Below, in pieces: positions 45,600 to 56,880 of a stretch of 64,000 nucleotides of DNA. The position numbers and the translations under genes are program-made. The number at the start of each line of letters is the position of its first letter. The first letter of the stretch is position 1. Below the pieces are notes generated by a model. It did not search any database. It was not told the origin of the DNA and saw nothing but the letters and a program-made list of their open reading frames with translations. The stretch comes from Isoetes taiwanensis (taxonomy: Eukaryota > Streptophyta > Lycopodiopsida > Isoetales > Isoetaceae), in NCBI GenBank assembly GCA_021234155.1, contig JAJEKV010000067.1:2185864-2249863 (forward strand), written 5' to 3'.

Positions 45600-47074
45600 C
45601 TCTTTTGTCAACTTGAAGAAATTCTTGACGCCCCGGCGGAAGGCTCTGGCCGAGGTTAAGTAATATGCTCCCGGTTGATCTCCTTCGAAAGTTTCCTGCC
45701 ATTTCCTATGGCTTCCCTAAAAGCGCTGCCATTTATAGTGTCGCCCCCAGGTGATTCTCTCCGCGCAAGTCGGGGCGCTGGAGTGCCACGGACTCTCTGA
45801 AGAGGGCGATGTGTGATCCGTGATGGCCATATATCTTGGGAGGCTACCCGGGCCGCAGGAGCAGTGAGGAGCGCCACGCACTCTTCCCCCTTGGCTGAAC
45901 TCCTCGCGGGAAGTATCTTCATCATCCGCCCTGAATGCAGATCTGGGAGGCCGTGGCTTCGCGGATCCTGCGGCTCCTTCCCTTTGAGCTGCCCCGGCCA
46001 GAGATATCTAATGCCAAGAGGTCTTCTGGCGATCTTCCACATGGTAGCTATGCTTCTCCAAGTTGATGTTGCCGGCTGCTTCTGTAATACTCGAATGAAT
46101 TGTCCCGGCTTAGAGCTTGGCCTTCCCGGTTTGTAATAACTCGCTTTGTATTTCGAACTCTCCTCGATGATAATTCTCGTTGTCGAGTAGATCTCCCTTA
46201 CCCCACGATAGGTCGCTATATCTCATATTGTCTCTGTAGGGAGTGTCGCTCTTCCGCTTAACTCCCTTTGACTTCGCACGCATGAGGCCGTTCTACTCCC
46301 CACATATCATCGCTTCCAAGAGCTTCCAGACCCAAGCCCTTCTTCGGGCAAAGTAGCGTAGGTTGAGAATGTCAGTTGCCAAGATGTGTACTCCTCTCCG
46401 GCCGGAGCGACTATAGGGTGATAGTCGCGGATGCCGACGGCGGCTCAGAGGCTCACTCCGGATGTCGTCATCGCGTTTGCCATGTATCTCTAATTCCTCG
46501 CCGTACCGCTTTCCCAATCTCTGGATTTTCTTCCCTACCGCCAGTCTTGCTCGACCGCAAAGGTTGGTGTCCCCATGTCGTGCCATGATACCGCATCTCG
46601 GTGAGTCTATCTCAATGATGTGGCTTTGGTCCCTTCGAAGGCGTTGAGTGGTGCTAGGTCTAGCAAGGCTGAATGTAGCTGGGTTCTCCCACCCCTATTG
46701 ACCCACTTATACTCAGCATGAATAGAGCAAGGGCCGTCTGGGACGAGAGAGGTATCTATGCCTATTATGTCGCAGTCATGTATCCTATGGTTCTAGTCTT
46801 ATCCCCACACTGCTCTTGCCCCTTGGATCCTCCCACCCTCTCGCTTCTAGGCTTCGCTAAGCATCTCTAGGATACCTGTAATTCCTCCTCCCCTAGGGGT
46901 AAGCTAACTTCCTGTAGACCAAGTGACTGTATTGGCAAAATGATATCGCTGTAGAAGGGTGTCCTCACAAGGTTGCTGAAGATCAAACAAATGGTCAACA
47001 CCGAAGGCTTGACCATCGCGGAAATGATGCGTGCTGCAGCAGATCATACCATCTCATTAAAGTTGCTAAGCCAT
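45600..47074 (-). pseudogene. E3 leader ORF2 remains
   Basis: This occupies the same slot as ORF2 in E0 and E1. Pieces at 46586-46293 and 46042-45656 match its middle and end in part (for example ILATDILNLRYF, compared with ILANDILNLPHC in E0). The likely start is the ATG at 47074, where the following codons are shifted. An upstream CATAAAAGGGCC near 47170 resembles the E1 TATA box. Heavy indels prevent any full reading. I see no known domain. Confidence 0.6.
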
Positions 47075-47884
47075 TGGCAGAGTCATGCAGTACTCGCAAG
47101 GATCAATGAAAGGTTAAACGCCTAAGATGTTGTGAATGGGCTTCCGCGAAGGGAAAATGGCAAACGAGGCCCTTTTATGTACTATGGTCCGGCCTGGCTT
47201 TCGTGGCACAAGTGGTTCTTGATGGGAGAGAGAGTTTTGTTCTAAGGCTATAGGTTTAAATGAAATTACCATGAAGTGCAAATCTAAGCAAAACAAAGCA
47301 AGAAACACTCATATGGCCGCTTTGTTGGGTCAAATTTGGCTAATCTAGTTCAAAATGGTTTACCTGTGTGAAATCACATGCATTAGGTCTCAAGATTGGC
47401 ACTCTAGGTGGATTTCCAATTTTTTACCCATGTTGGCTCCTCGATTTGGGGTCAAAACTGGCATTTTAGGAGCTACAAGAACATGCCTAATTGACCAATT
47501 CTAACCTAGCTAGCAACTTATTTCCTATAAAATCGGGCATCTAGAAGCCAAATTACCCCTTAATGTGTGTAACCCGTGAATCATGCTGAATGGATCTCAG
47601 ATTACAATCCAGTGGTCTATTGGCTGCCTCATAACGTGTCAATTTAATTTTTGGCTTATCTTCATGATTTTTGCCGCATCTTCATGATTTTACCAAATGT
47701 TGTTCTACCTTGCTTGGCCAATTTCTAAACAATTTCAAAAAATCTAATACAATTTGGCTTAATTACTTACATTTTCAAAACATAGTGCAATCCAAATTAC
47801 AGAGTAAGAGAACTTGTATATATTAAGAAAACCCAATTTACACTGAGAATCCTTTAATTTTAATCAAATTACAAAATTTGAGGT
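47075..47884. other. E3 spacer between leader ORF2 and the H3-like ORF
   Basis: This is the counterpart of the E1 hairpin spacer, but the two GC-rich hairpins are not recognisable here. Only the flanking AT-rich sequence aligns (AAGCAAAACAAAGCAAGAAACACT is shared near 47285). E3 therefore belongs to an older or different subfamily. Confidence 0.6.
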
Positions 47885-48978
47885 CCTAGGGCTCTTTGCA
47901 GATCTCCGCTGCCCAAGTGCGTGTCCTGGCATAACCGTTACCCGCTTGGCGGATGGCGCAGGTCACTTCCTAAGAGCTGGATCAACTCTCGCTTCGAGGC
48001 TTCGTAGTACCCCGTGGTTAGAGGTGACCTCGTGAATCCGCCCAACTCCTCGCATGACTTCGCCGAGAGGCGTTCAGTTTTTATCGTAGAGATTTGGCAC
48101 ATCACAAAGTGTCTAATCTTCTAAACACCTGCCATGCCGGAGTTTGGCCTATATGATGCTTCTTCTTGAGCTTCTCCTACCTAGTGTGGAGGTGGTTTCT
48201 ACTGCTCTTCTACTTTGACGAACCTCCACGCTTACGCACTAATCATTGTACTCATCCAGGCCGACTAAGGCACCGCACGCTTCTTCATTTTAAAATTGAA
48301 TAATGCTGCATCTTGCTTGAGCCGGTCTCACCCACCTTCCGCTTCTTAACTACCTGGTGGCTTTGGGGCCACTAGGTAGGGTGTATGCATGCTAGTCCGG
48401 CTCTCCAACATCTTGCTGCTCCTCCTCCTCGCATTCTCCTCCTCTTTCCCTCATCTCCTCCTCGCCTCCTTCCTCCTCATCCTTCTTCTTTCATCTATCT
48501 CAAGGCGGGCGTAGGTGTTCTTCTATTGTGACCGCCCCGCCAGGCTTATCATTCCTCCTCTTGGTCCTCCGCCTTCTCCTCTTCTTCCCTCCTCTTCTCT
48601 TCCTCGCCGCCGCTTCTTTCCTGCCACTCGCTACCTTATCCTTTTCTCCTTCTTCATCTTGTCGAAGTAGTTGTTGTTCGGCCGGTGCTCCGCCTCCTCC
48701 TGGGCCAGCCTCTCCTCCATCCTTCCTCCGCCTGAGCTGTGGGCCTTCAAAGTGTATTACTCGCCTCTGCTCACCAATGCTTGGCTGAAGAACCGCCGGC
48801 CAAGGGGCTCCTCCCGAGATGGGAAGGTGTCGCTTGGAAGACGCATGCCTCGCCTCCTCGGCTTTGGTCAGGTTGCGCGGTGGGATTTGCTTCGCCATGA
48901 CCACCACACAGCCGCCATCGGGCGGTGTCCGCCTCTGGGCTAGTCTCTCCCGTGAGGTCCTGCTTTAGTTCGTGCCAT
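47885..48978 (-). pseudogene. E3 histone H3-like ORF remains
   Basis: The ATG at 48978-48976 reads MARTKAGPHG. The first five residues match the H3 tail and the rest looks like a shifted MARTKQT-type sequence. At the other end, AKRVTVMP is in frame at 47927-47950, the same C-terminal H3 motif as in E1. The region for the alpha-N entry (about 48060-48130) is readable only across shifts. The middle encodes Glu-, Lys- and Arg-rich stretches (48500-48907). A TTTAAATATATC box lies upstream near 49065-49076. This confirms that the H3-like gene is part of the element family rather than a single capture. Confidence 0.72.
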
Positions 48979-49527
48979 ATCTTACTTACCCAAGAAATGG
49001 GTGACGTATACTGATCAAGAGAGAGAAGGTGACACACAGGTTTGGGGGGAAATGAGGCAAGAAGAGATATATTTAAAAAAGGAAGGTTCTTCTAAGGAAT
49101 GTTCTCCCACCATTATTAGTCTAATACTCACTTCCCCTATTAATTACTCCAATATACTTAAATTAGTTAGTATATACTTAGTATAGTATTATATTAGAAT
49201 TTCGATTTTTCCTAATGGTTTGAAGTGTTAATTATGAATTTGCGCCCATTTTTCACCTGTGTCTGATTGGCATGATTATTCGAATTACATAAAGTGAAAT
49301 GATTAATCCATGTAATTTCTACTCAATTTTACTAGAATGTTAATTCACTCATTCTTTTCTCTCTCATCTAACAATCTGCCTATTCTACTTTTACTCCACT
49401 ACCTAGGAGAAAATTTTCCCCATTTTCGAGGTTCCCTGTGGAAATTTTCATTTCACACCCCATCGCCCTCGTTAGACTACTTTCAAAGATATGACAAGCA
49501 AGGGGCTCTTGGTCAACCAAGAACATT

Positions 49528-49539
49528 GCTTTGATACTA
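49528..49539 (-). other. Primer-binding site of E3 (degenerate)
   Basis: The minus strand reads TAGTATCAAAGC, two substitutions from the E1/E0 primer site, next to the LTR edge at 49541. Confidence 0.7.
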
Positions 49540-49540
49540 T

Positions 49541-50815
49541 TGCGGACGCTCCCTACTAAATATACCTCCCACCAGACACTCCACAGTAGGAAATCCCCCC
49601 CACCGGCCCCTCCGACCGCATCGCTCCTCCGCCTATCCCGCGACTGATCACCATATGAGCGGGACACGGTTGTCTTATGCGCCGCCTTCCCTAGGGCTCC
49701 TATCACAAATGGCATGTCATCGCCGTGAATCCAGCAATAACAATACATCATACTACCGGCGGGTAGCTCATCCACATATCCATAGGTGCAAAGAATATAA
49801 TCATATGCCATAAAACAGCGAGAGCTCATACCCGGCTTCATACATATGAGGTAAACCGGACGATAGGCCTCAAGATAGAGCGCATCGGTCATACAATGGC
49901 GGCTGTACAGGACAATGGCTAGGTTGACTACTGGTCCGCCTTCCTCGTGTATACATTTCTTTGCGTATGGGCTAGACGTGCTATGGCATGACTCTAACCT
50001 TCCGGATATACACAATCCCATGGCATCACCCATCTGGGATCTGTGCTGTATCTCCTTTTCTTGGTCCGCCGAGGTGAAGGGTTGTACCCCTTCCCGGCCT
50101 AGAGGCTCCTCAAGCGCTGGTGCAGAATCGCGGCGGCGCCAATGACGCCATACAATTCGCCTGAATCAACCTCAAGTAAAACAAGAGCCAAGCCGGCCAC
50201 TTGCAACTCTTGAGAGGCATGACACCATTGCCCTGTGGAGGCAAGTTCGCACCCATGCTCGCCCCAGCCACTGCTGACGTAATTCATGTCTAGCTTCCAC
50301 TATGGATCCTTCAGCCCCCACTCTACAGGATCCTCACCCGCGACGCCTCAGCCCCAATAGCCCGGGTTCCTATGGCTGTGCCGTGATCTAATAAGAACTA
50401 AGGATCTATACTTTTGTGGAGCAGTACTATATATGGCTCTCCCAGTTCCTACCCCTTCCCAATACAAGAGAGGTTACGACAACCATCATCACATCACATC
50501 ATATCATGGTAACATCATAAGAACATCTTTAATCTAATATGTGCTCTCAAAACAGGTTTCGGTATGCAGATGAGCGTTCCGTGTGCTAGAGTCAGAAAAG
50601 GGGCTCCAGTTGTGGTTTGCTTCAAATATAGGTGAGGGTTTGTTTTGGATGCTACGCGGTACCTAATACTTAGGGATGGGGCTATGTGGCGTTGTTTGCC
50701 AGGGAGGGTGCGCTATATGGAAATGGGTTTATTCCTAAAGGTTATTTGGCAAACAATAACTTTATATGTTTTCGCTACTTTAAGGTATACAAGGCTATAT
50801 AGTGATTTCCGCCCG
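49541..50815 (-). repeat. 5' LTR of E3, with internal deletion
   Basis: This matches the E1 LTR from its edge at 49541 to about 50545. It then jumps about 270 bp, from the equivalent of 24760 to that of 25030, and continues to about 50815. The terminal ACGTCACA is not recognisable. The 3' LTR lacks this deletion, so it arose after insertion or by error. Confidence 0.8.
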
Positions 50816-50870
50816 TGAATGGTAATGATGGTGGCGGTAGGTTTCTGAAGTTGCTGGCTATGTTGTTGCA

Positions 50871-52145
50871 GTGTTTGGAGCCTAGGTGGCATGTTGAGCT
50901 TACCTTGGTATGTTTAGTTTTAGATGATATGTTGGAGCCTACGCTAGTATGTTTGAGCTAATGGGTATGTTTTGAGCTTGTGGTATGTTTAGTGCCTAGA
51001 TGGCATGTTGGAGTCTAGTGGCATGCTGGTTTGGTGGCATGTTGGAGCCTGTGGCATGTTGGCTTCCTAGGTGCTGCAGCTGGAGCCCAGGCATGCTGGA
51101 TTCTAGGTGGTGAGTGTGAGCTACCTGCACGCTTGGAGCCTAGTGTGGCTTGCTTGGAGCCTTTGCCAAGTGTTAGGAAATTAGTTGGAAGCTGTTGGTG
51201 CTCCTGTGAGATAAAGTTTGAGCTTCACTCTCGCATGTGAGCCCAGGTGGCATATTGGAGCCCAGATGGTATGTTGGAGCCTGTGGTATGTTTTAGCCAC
51301 CATGCCTGAGCCTAGATGGCATCCTTTTCGGGAGCTCCAGGGTGCCATGCCTGAGTCTAGGTGGTATGCCTAACCTAGGTGAAGTTTTGGGAGCTACCTT
51401 GCATGCTTGGAGCCTAGGTGGTATGTTGGAGCTTCAGGTAGTGGCGCTGAGTCTAGTGGCATGTTAGACTCAGTGGTATGTGTGTGAGCCACTCTTGGCA
51501 TGTTGGAGCTAGGTGATGCTTGAGCCACCTTGGCATGTTAGGAGCCCATAGTTGGCATGTTGGTGCCCTGGGTGAAGGTTTGAGCCACCTTGGGCATGTT
51601 GGAGCTTAGGTGTGTTATTGGAGTCTAGATGGCGGAAGTTTAGCTTGTGATGTTTGACAATTGCATGTTTGGTGCCTAGGTGGCATGTTGAGCTCTTGAA
51701 GGGCGTGTTTAGCCTCTCTTGGTGTTTGAGTTTGTAGTAGGCCGGAGCATGTGAGTGTTTGGCATCTTGAGCCCACGTGGCATGTTTTTCTGTTTGTGCT
51801 AGAGCCATGTAAGGCTGGGATCCTAGGTGGCATGTTGGAGCCTAGGTGTTCATCTGAGCCACTCTTGGCATGTTGGAGCCTGTGGCAGGGACCCTAGGTG
51901 GTGCTTGATCCGCCTTGGGTATGTTGGGTGCCTTTCCAAGTGGCATTCGAGCCTGGCTACACGCTTTGAGACACCTTGGCAGTGCCTGAGCTCTAGGTGG
52001 CATGTTGAGCCTAGGTGACATATTATTGGAGTCTCTTGCAGCATATTGATTCTAGGAATGTTTGAGTTTAGGTGGCATGTTGGAAAGCCTAGGTGAGCAA
52101 GGTTTGGCTCACCTTGGCATGTTTGAGCCTAGGTGGCATGCAAGG
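50871..52145. repeat. 19-bp minisatellite array, middle part
   Basis: The same 19-bp units continue to the right of E3, but with many missing bases, especially at CTG and CCA sites. Unit periodicity is therefore ragged. It was probably continuous with 35480-38253 before E3 inserted. Confidence 0.85.
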
Positions 52146-53061
52146 GGAGTCACTGTATGGTAACCCCCCAAACCACGTATGTAGAAACATAGAAGGGTTA
52201 CTTTGTGGGTTCTTAGTATGTATACCTACTTCGGCATAATGTGTACTTTTTTGAAATTCTTCAGACACTAACGGAGAGGGGTGTCTATGCTGTGGAACCT
52301 AACATGTATGATAATGAGGGGGCTTAGTAGATTCTCAGCCCTATTCAGAGTGCATCAATACTTATCGTAAATAATTCAAGATTACCGTAATGCTTTTTAT
52401 TTTGTTCTACTCGTTTTTGAGGGTAAGAGAGTTTTTTTGTTAATACTAATACTAATAGAGATACAGAGAGTCCCCTATATGGGACAAATAGAAGCACAGT
52501 GCCTATTAAAGGGTTCTCTATGCACTGCATGATGCAGCCATGGGAAGTCCATTTCCAGCCAAATGTAATGTAGAGAGACCCCATCTGGCTGGGCCATCTT
52601 TATTGCTTTCTTCTCCACTAACCGAGATTGTTTCCACCATTAGATCCTATCATGATAGTCTAGGTCCTCGTGAGCTCATCCAATGGCATTTAAAAGTAGT
52701 TATAAAATCCTTCAATCTTAACAATTTCATTCAATCCCTTATTGTAACTCATCCCATCTTTCTCCTATGGTGGGACAATGCCATTAAAGACACTTCCTTT
52801 GTTGAAAAGACTTGAGTTTTTTTCCTTGATGGGATTACAAATTTGAAAAACGATTTCGCTTCCCTCTGAATATTGTGTATAATGTAATGTTCATGTAAGC
52901 AAATGTATATACCAAGTGGTTTTTAATTGACTATAAAATTGGGAGAGGTATATGCATGCAAAATTTGAAAAATCGTGATATAGGTTTTTGATTAAAAAGT
53001 GTCGATATAGGTTTTACAACCCTATAAAATTTGCATATCCTCTATAGATATACAAGACTTC
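52146..53061. other. Non-satellite interruption of the minisatellite
   Basis: About 0.9 kb with no unit structure. A 91-codon plus-strand frame (52540-52812) reads well in part but has no family that I recognise, so I do not call it a gene. It could be an insertion or the edge of an older element. Confidence 0.5.
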
Positions 53062-55185
53062 CTGGGTGGTATGTTGGAGCTCGTGATGTGGTATGTTTGA
53101 GCCACTCGGAGCATGTTCCAGTGGGTATGTTGTAGAGCACGGGTATGTTTCGGTGCCTGTGTGGTGTGTTGAGCCTGTGTGGCAGCGTTTGCTTACTCTT
53201 TGCATGTTTGGAGCCTAGGTGGTATGTTGCGTTTCACTCGCATGTTGAAACCAATTTTGGCATGTTAGCTATAGGTGGCATGTCGTTTGTGTGTGGCATG
53301 TTGGAGCCTAGGTGGTATGTGTTTGAACCATCTTCACGTTTGAGCCAATTGGCATGTTAAAGCCTAGTGGTATTGGGAGCCACTCGCACGCTGGGAGCTT
53401 AGGGGTGGAACATGCTTGGAGTTTTAGCAGATGTTGCCTAGGTGGCATGTTTTAGCCAAGATGTTGCCTACCTTGGTGTTAAAGCCTATGTGGCATGTTG
53501 GCTCTCCCCGCGGGTATTGCTTGACTTCACCTTGACATGCTCGAGCTAGGTGGTATGTTGGTTTAGGTGGTATGTTGATTCTTGATGGTGTTTGAGCTAC
53601 TCTTGGTATGCTTGAGCCTAATACGAGTATGTTGGATCGCATGTGGCATGTTGGAGCTACTTGACATGTTTGGAGTTTTAGGCAAGAGCCCACGTGGGTA
53701 TGTTCTGGAGTTACCTTGGACATGTTGGACCTCTAGGTGGCATGATATACCCCACGCAGGCTGCCGGACCTAGTGTTGTTTGTGTGGCGTGTTTGATTTG
53801 TCTGCACGCTTGAGCCACCTTGCTGTGAGCCTAGGTGGCATGTTGGAGTTCACACAAGTAAAGGCTTGACAACTCGTATGTTGGAGCCTAGGTGGCATGT
53901 TGAACCTAGTGAGCAGTGGCTTGGAGCCACCTCGCAGTATGTTTGAGCCTAGGGTGGCATGTTGGAGCCCCTGTTGGGAGGCCTACGTGGCATGTGTGAG
54001 GCACCTTGGCACGCTCAAACCTAGGTGGCATTTTTGAGCTACCTGCATGTTTGTGCCTATAGGTGGGCGGTTTGCTTATCTTGGTGGCAGCCTGTTTACC
54101 TTGGTATGTGTTAGAGTTTGTGTGACACGTTGGTGCTCGCTTGCATGTTTGTTTCACCTTAGCATATTAGAACCTAGGTGGTATGTTGGAGCCTGCAGAT
54201 GTTTGAGCCACTCTTGTGCCGGAGCCTAGATGAGCATTGAGTCTAGATGGCATGTTGGAGCATGGGGTATGTTGGAGCTCAGTGGGATGTGTTTCAAATT
54301 TACTTCGCATGTTTGAGCTAGGTGGTATACATGCGTGGCATGTTTGGGCCTGTGGCATGTTGGAGCCCGTGATGGTATGTTTGAGCCACTCTTGGCATGT
54401 TTGAGCCTAGGTGGCAAGTGAGTATGTTTGAGAGGGCATGTTTGAGCCTAGGTGGCATGTTGTGTTCTAGGCTGCATGTTGATCCTAGGGTGGGCATGCT
54501 GGGTGTTTCCAGTGGCGTTTGAGCCACCTTGTCATGTTGGAGCCTGTGTGGCATGTTGGACCCTAGTAGTGTGCTTGAGCCACTGCAGTATTTTTGGAGC
54601 CCGTGATGGTATGCTTGAGCTACCTTGGCATGTTAGGGTGGCATGTTAAAAATCCTAGATGGCAAGTTGAGCCCATGGTGCTTTGAGCCGAGATGGTAAA
54701 TGCCTGGAGTGTAGGTATGGTTTGAGCTACCTTGGGATATAAAGCCCAGTGGCATGTTGGAGCCAAGGTGGTAGTTTGGGCCACTCTCGCATGTTTGAGC
54801 CAAAAGCGTTTTGAACCTATAGGTATAATGGAGTCTCTGTGACAGCATGTTAATTTAGGTGGTATATTTGGAGCCACCTGTGGCATGTTGGAGTCAGGTG
54901 TGTATGTTGGAAACCTAGGTGGCGGTTGATCCACTCTGGCATGGCCTAGGTGGTATGTTGCTCATGGCGTGGTGTGAGCCGCCTGCATGGCAGCGAGGGT
55001 GGTGCTGGAGCCTAGTGAGCCACTTGCATGTTGGAGCCACTCATGGTTTGAGCCATCTTGTTATGTTTTGAATACCTGCAAGTATTCAGGGTATGTTAAA
55101 GTCTGCAGGTATGTTTGAGCCTAGGTGGGTGCTTGGCTCAGTAGCTGGGAGCCCTCTATGTGGCATTTTGGAGCCACCTGGCATA
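53062..55185. repeat. 19-bp minisatellite array, right part
   Basis: The same GGCATGTT-GAGCC units, ragged, ending near 55185. The frames across it on both strands repeat HLGSN/PPRL-type residues and are shadows of the repeat. Confidence 0.85.
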
Positions 55186-56410
55186 GCCAGCCCCTTCTGC
55201 CCATTTCTACTGTTTGGGGCCCTGTCTCTCTGATTTTTCCTTCTATATGTCTGTATAAACTCATACCCCTGGTCTGCTATGTTCTTGGGGAGTTTTGTGA
55301 CCCCTGGTTATAGTATTGGGTCATCTCACACATGCCGATCTTATTGTGCTACAAGTATCCATGGTTAAATTTTCATACTAAGTATGATAATTAGTTACTT
55401 AATTTATAATCATTTATCTTCAAAAATCGGGCCAAGTTTAATTTATAATTATTTATTTTTTATGAAATCTAAGTATTTTACCTTTTGTTCTTTGCACCCC
55501 TTTGCATTAGTGGGTAGCACTTTTGCTAGATTTCCATTAGTTTCTCAAGACTTCCCCTATTTAGACAGGATTCCATGCTTTTTATTGAAAATCATAAGTA
55601 CTTATATGTAGTTTTCAATACGAATCTCATGAGTTGGTCTATCACATCAAAGAAACTTACTGCCAAACAAAAGTTCAAATTCCATAACATATGGCCCATG
55701 CCTTTGCGCTTAGTTCTCACTTAATGGTTTTGTACTAGGTGGAAAGCCTCCTTGTTTTAATCGGGGTGATTTAATCATGAAGCCAAAAAGTCCTCAGATC
55801 ATGCTCCGCTTGTACATATGTCAGAACATAAAATGACATGGAAGAGAGCATTAAAAGCCGCCAAAATTATGCCTCAAAATGAACAAACCCAATTTCTTAA
55901 AATACAATGCATTTTTATGCCTTCCTTCTTTCTCTTTTGCTTAATGTGTTTTATACTCTTTCTTTCCTTCTTTTAGTTTGCTTTAGTATACTTTCTTTGC
56001 TTCATTTATAGTTTAAATATGACATGTTTTATATGGCCTCTAACCAATGCTCAACATCAAGAGAAATAAAGGCAACATATATTTAGGTTGTTATATAATA
56101 AAATCGATGCCAAAATGAAGAAAGAAAAAGAGTATCAAGACGGAATGTTGTAATACCTACATGAGTTAAATATCATATTAACTATTAACCACCGAATATT
56201 GTACATGTGTCGTTATGGCTCGGGATACGATTTTAGCGTATTAGCCTTTGATTTGTTACTAATTATATCAATCGTAGCTCTTCAGATGTATTCAGTTTTA
56301 TCTCAGCTTTGGAGAGCTCACATTTACGACGCCTTCTACTCTTGTACATATTTTGCTTTCGCTTCTTATTTTCTGTGGTTTCCAGAATACAGCTTTTGAA
56401 AATCCTAACA
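55186..56410. other. AT-rich intergenic segment
   Basis: No supported ORF. The stretch 56275-56400 is a diverged relative of 27255-27390 (block A) and 58660-58790 (block B): it shares TTCAGATGTATTCAG and the following TTTGGAGAGC motif. Confidence 0.55.
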
Positions 56411-56880
56411 AGTATCACGGCCAGTATTTGTATGCTAAGAATCTCATAATTATTGCGCTCGTGTTCATTGCGGATCACTTTCTTTAAATTTTCGTTCGCC
56501 GTTGTCTTATGCCTAGTACGCCTTTCATTTTGAAAACTTCTGTATATTACTTCATTGGGATTCTAACCAATCGCTGATATCACTCTTGCATATTTGCTTC
56601 TCTTTGGTTTCTTTGCCTTTGTATGTAGAATAGCAAATTTTGGAGCATCCGTAAAGAATATGAATACCAAGATGGTGTATGCTAAGAACTCATAATTCAA
56701 TAAAGGCGCCATTACGCCGTGTTCGCCGCGATCACTTTTAAATTTTCGTCACGCCGGTTTTATGCTCTCATATTGCCCTCATTTTGAAAACTTCCTGTAT
56801 ATTACTCTCCATTAGATTCCCAATCAATCGTTGATATGTCCGCTTTGGGGCCTTTTTTTCATGTTTGAAGGCTCCAACCA
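56411..56880 (+). repeat. Two-unit tandem repeat of about 235 bp at the edge of block B
   Basis: Unit 1 (about 56411-56645) and unit 2 (about 56646-56880) share GTATGCTAAGAA, CTCATAATT, a TTTTGAAAACTT segment and the following TATTAC. The block B boundary at 56786 falls inside unit 2. Confidence 0.65.

Larger units (their letters stand above)
38254..50815 (-). mobile_element. E3: decayed third copy of the chromovirus, inserted in the minisatellite
   Basis: Same order as E1 on the minus strand: a 5' LTR on the right, degenerate primer site, H3-like ORF, leader ORF2, gag, pol and polypurine tract, then a 3' LTR on the left. It is about 12.5 kb and has no LINE. Divergence from E1 is much greater, and nearly all frames are broken. 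Minisatellite flanks both sides. The right end is uncertain by about 50 bp because the LTR end is eroded. Confidence 0.9.
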
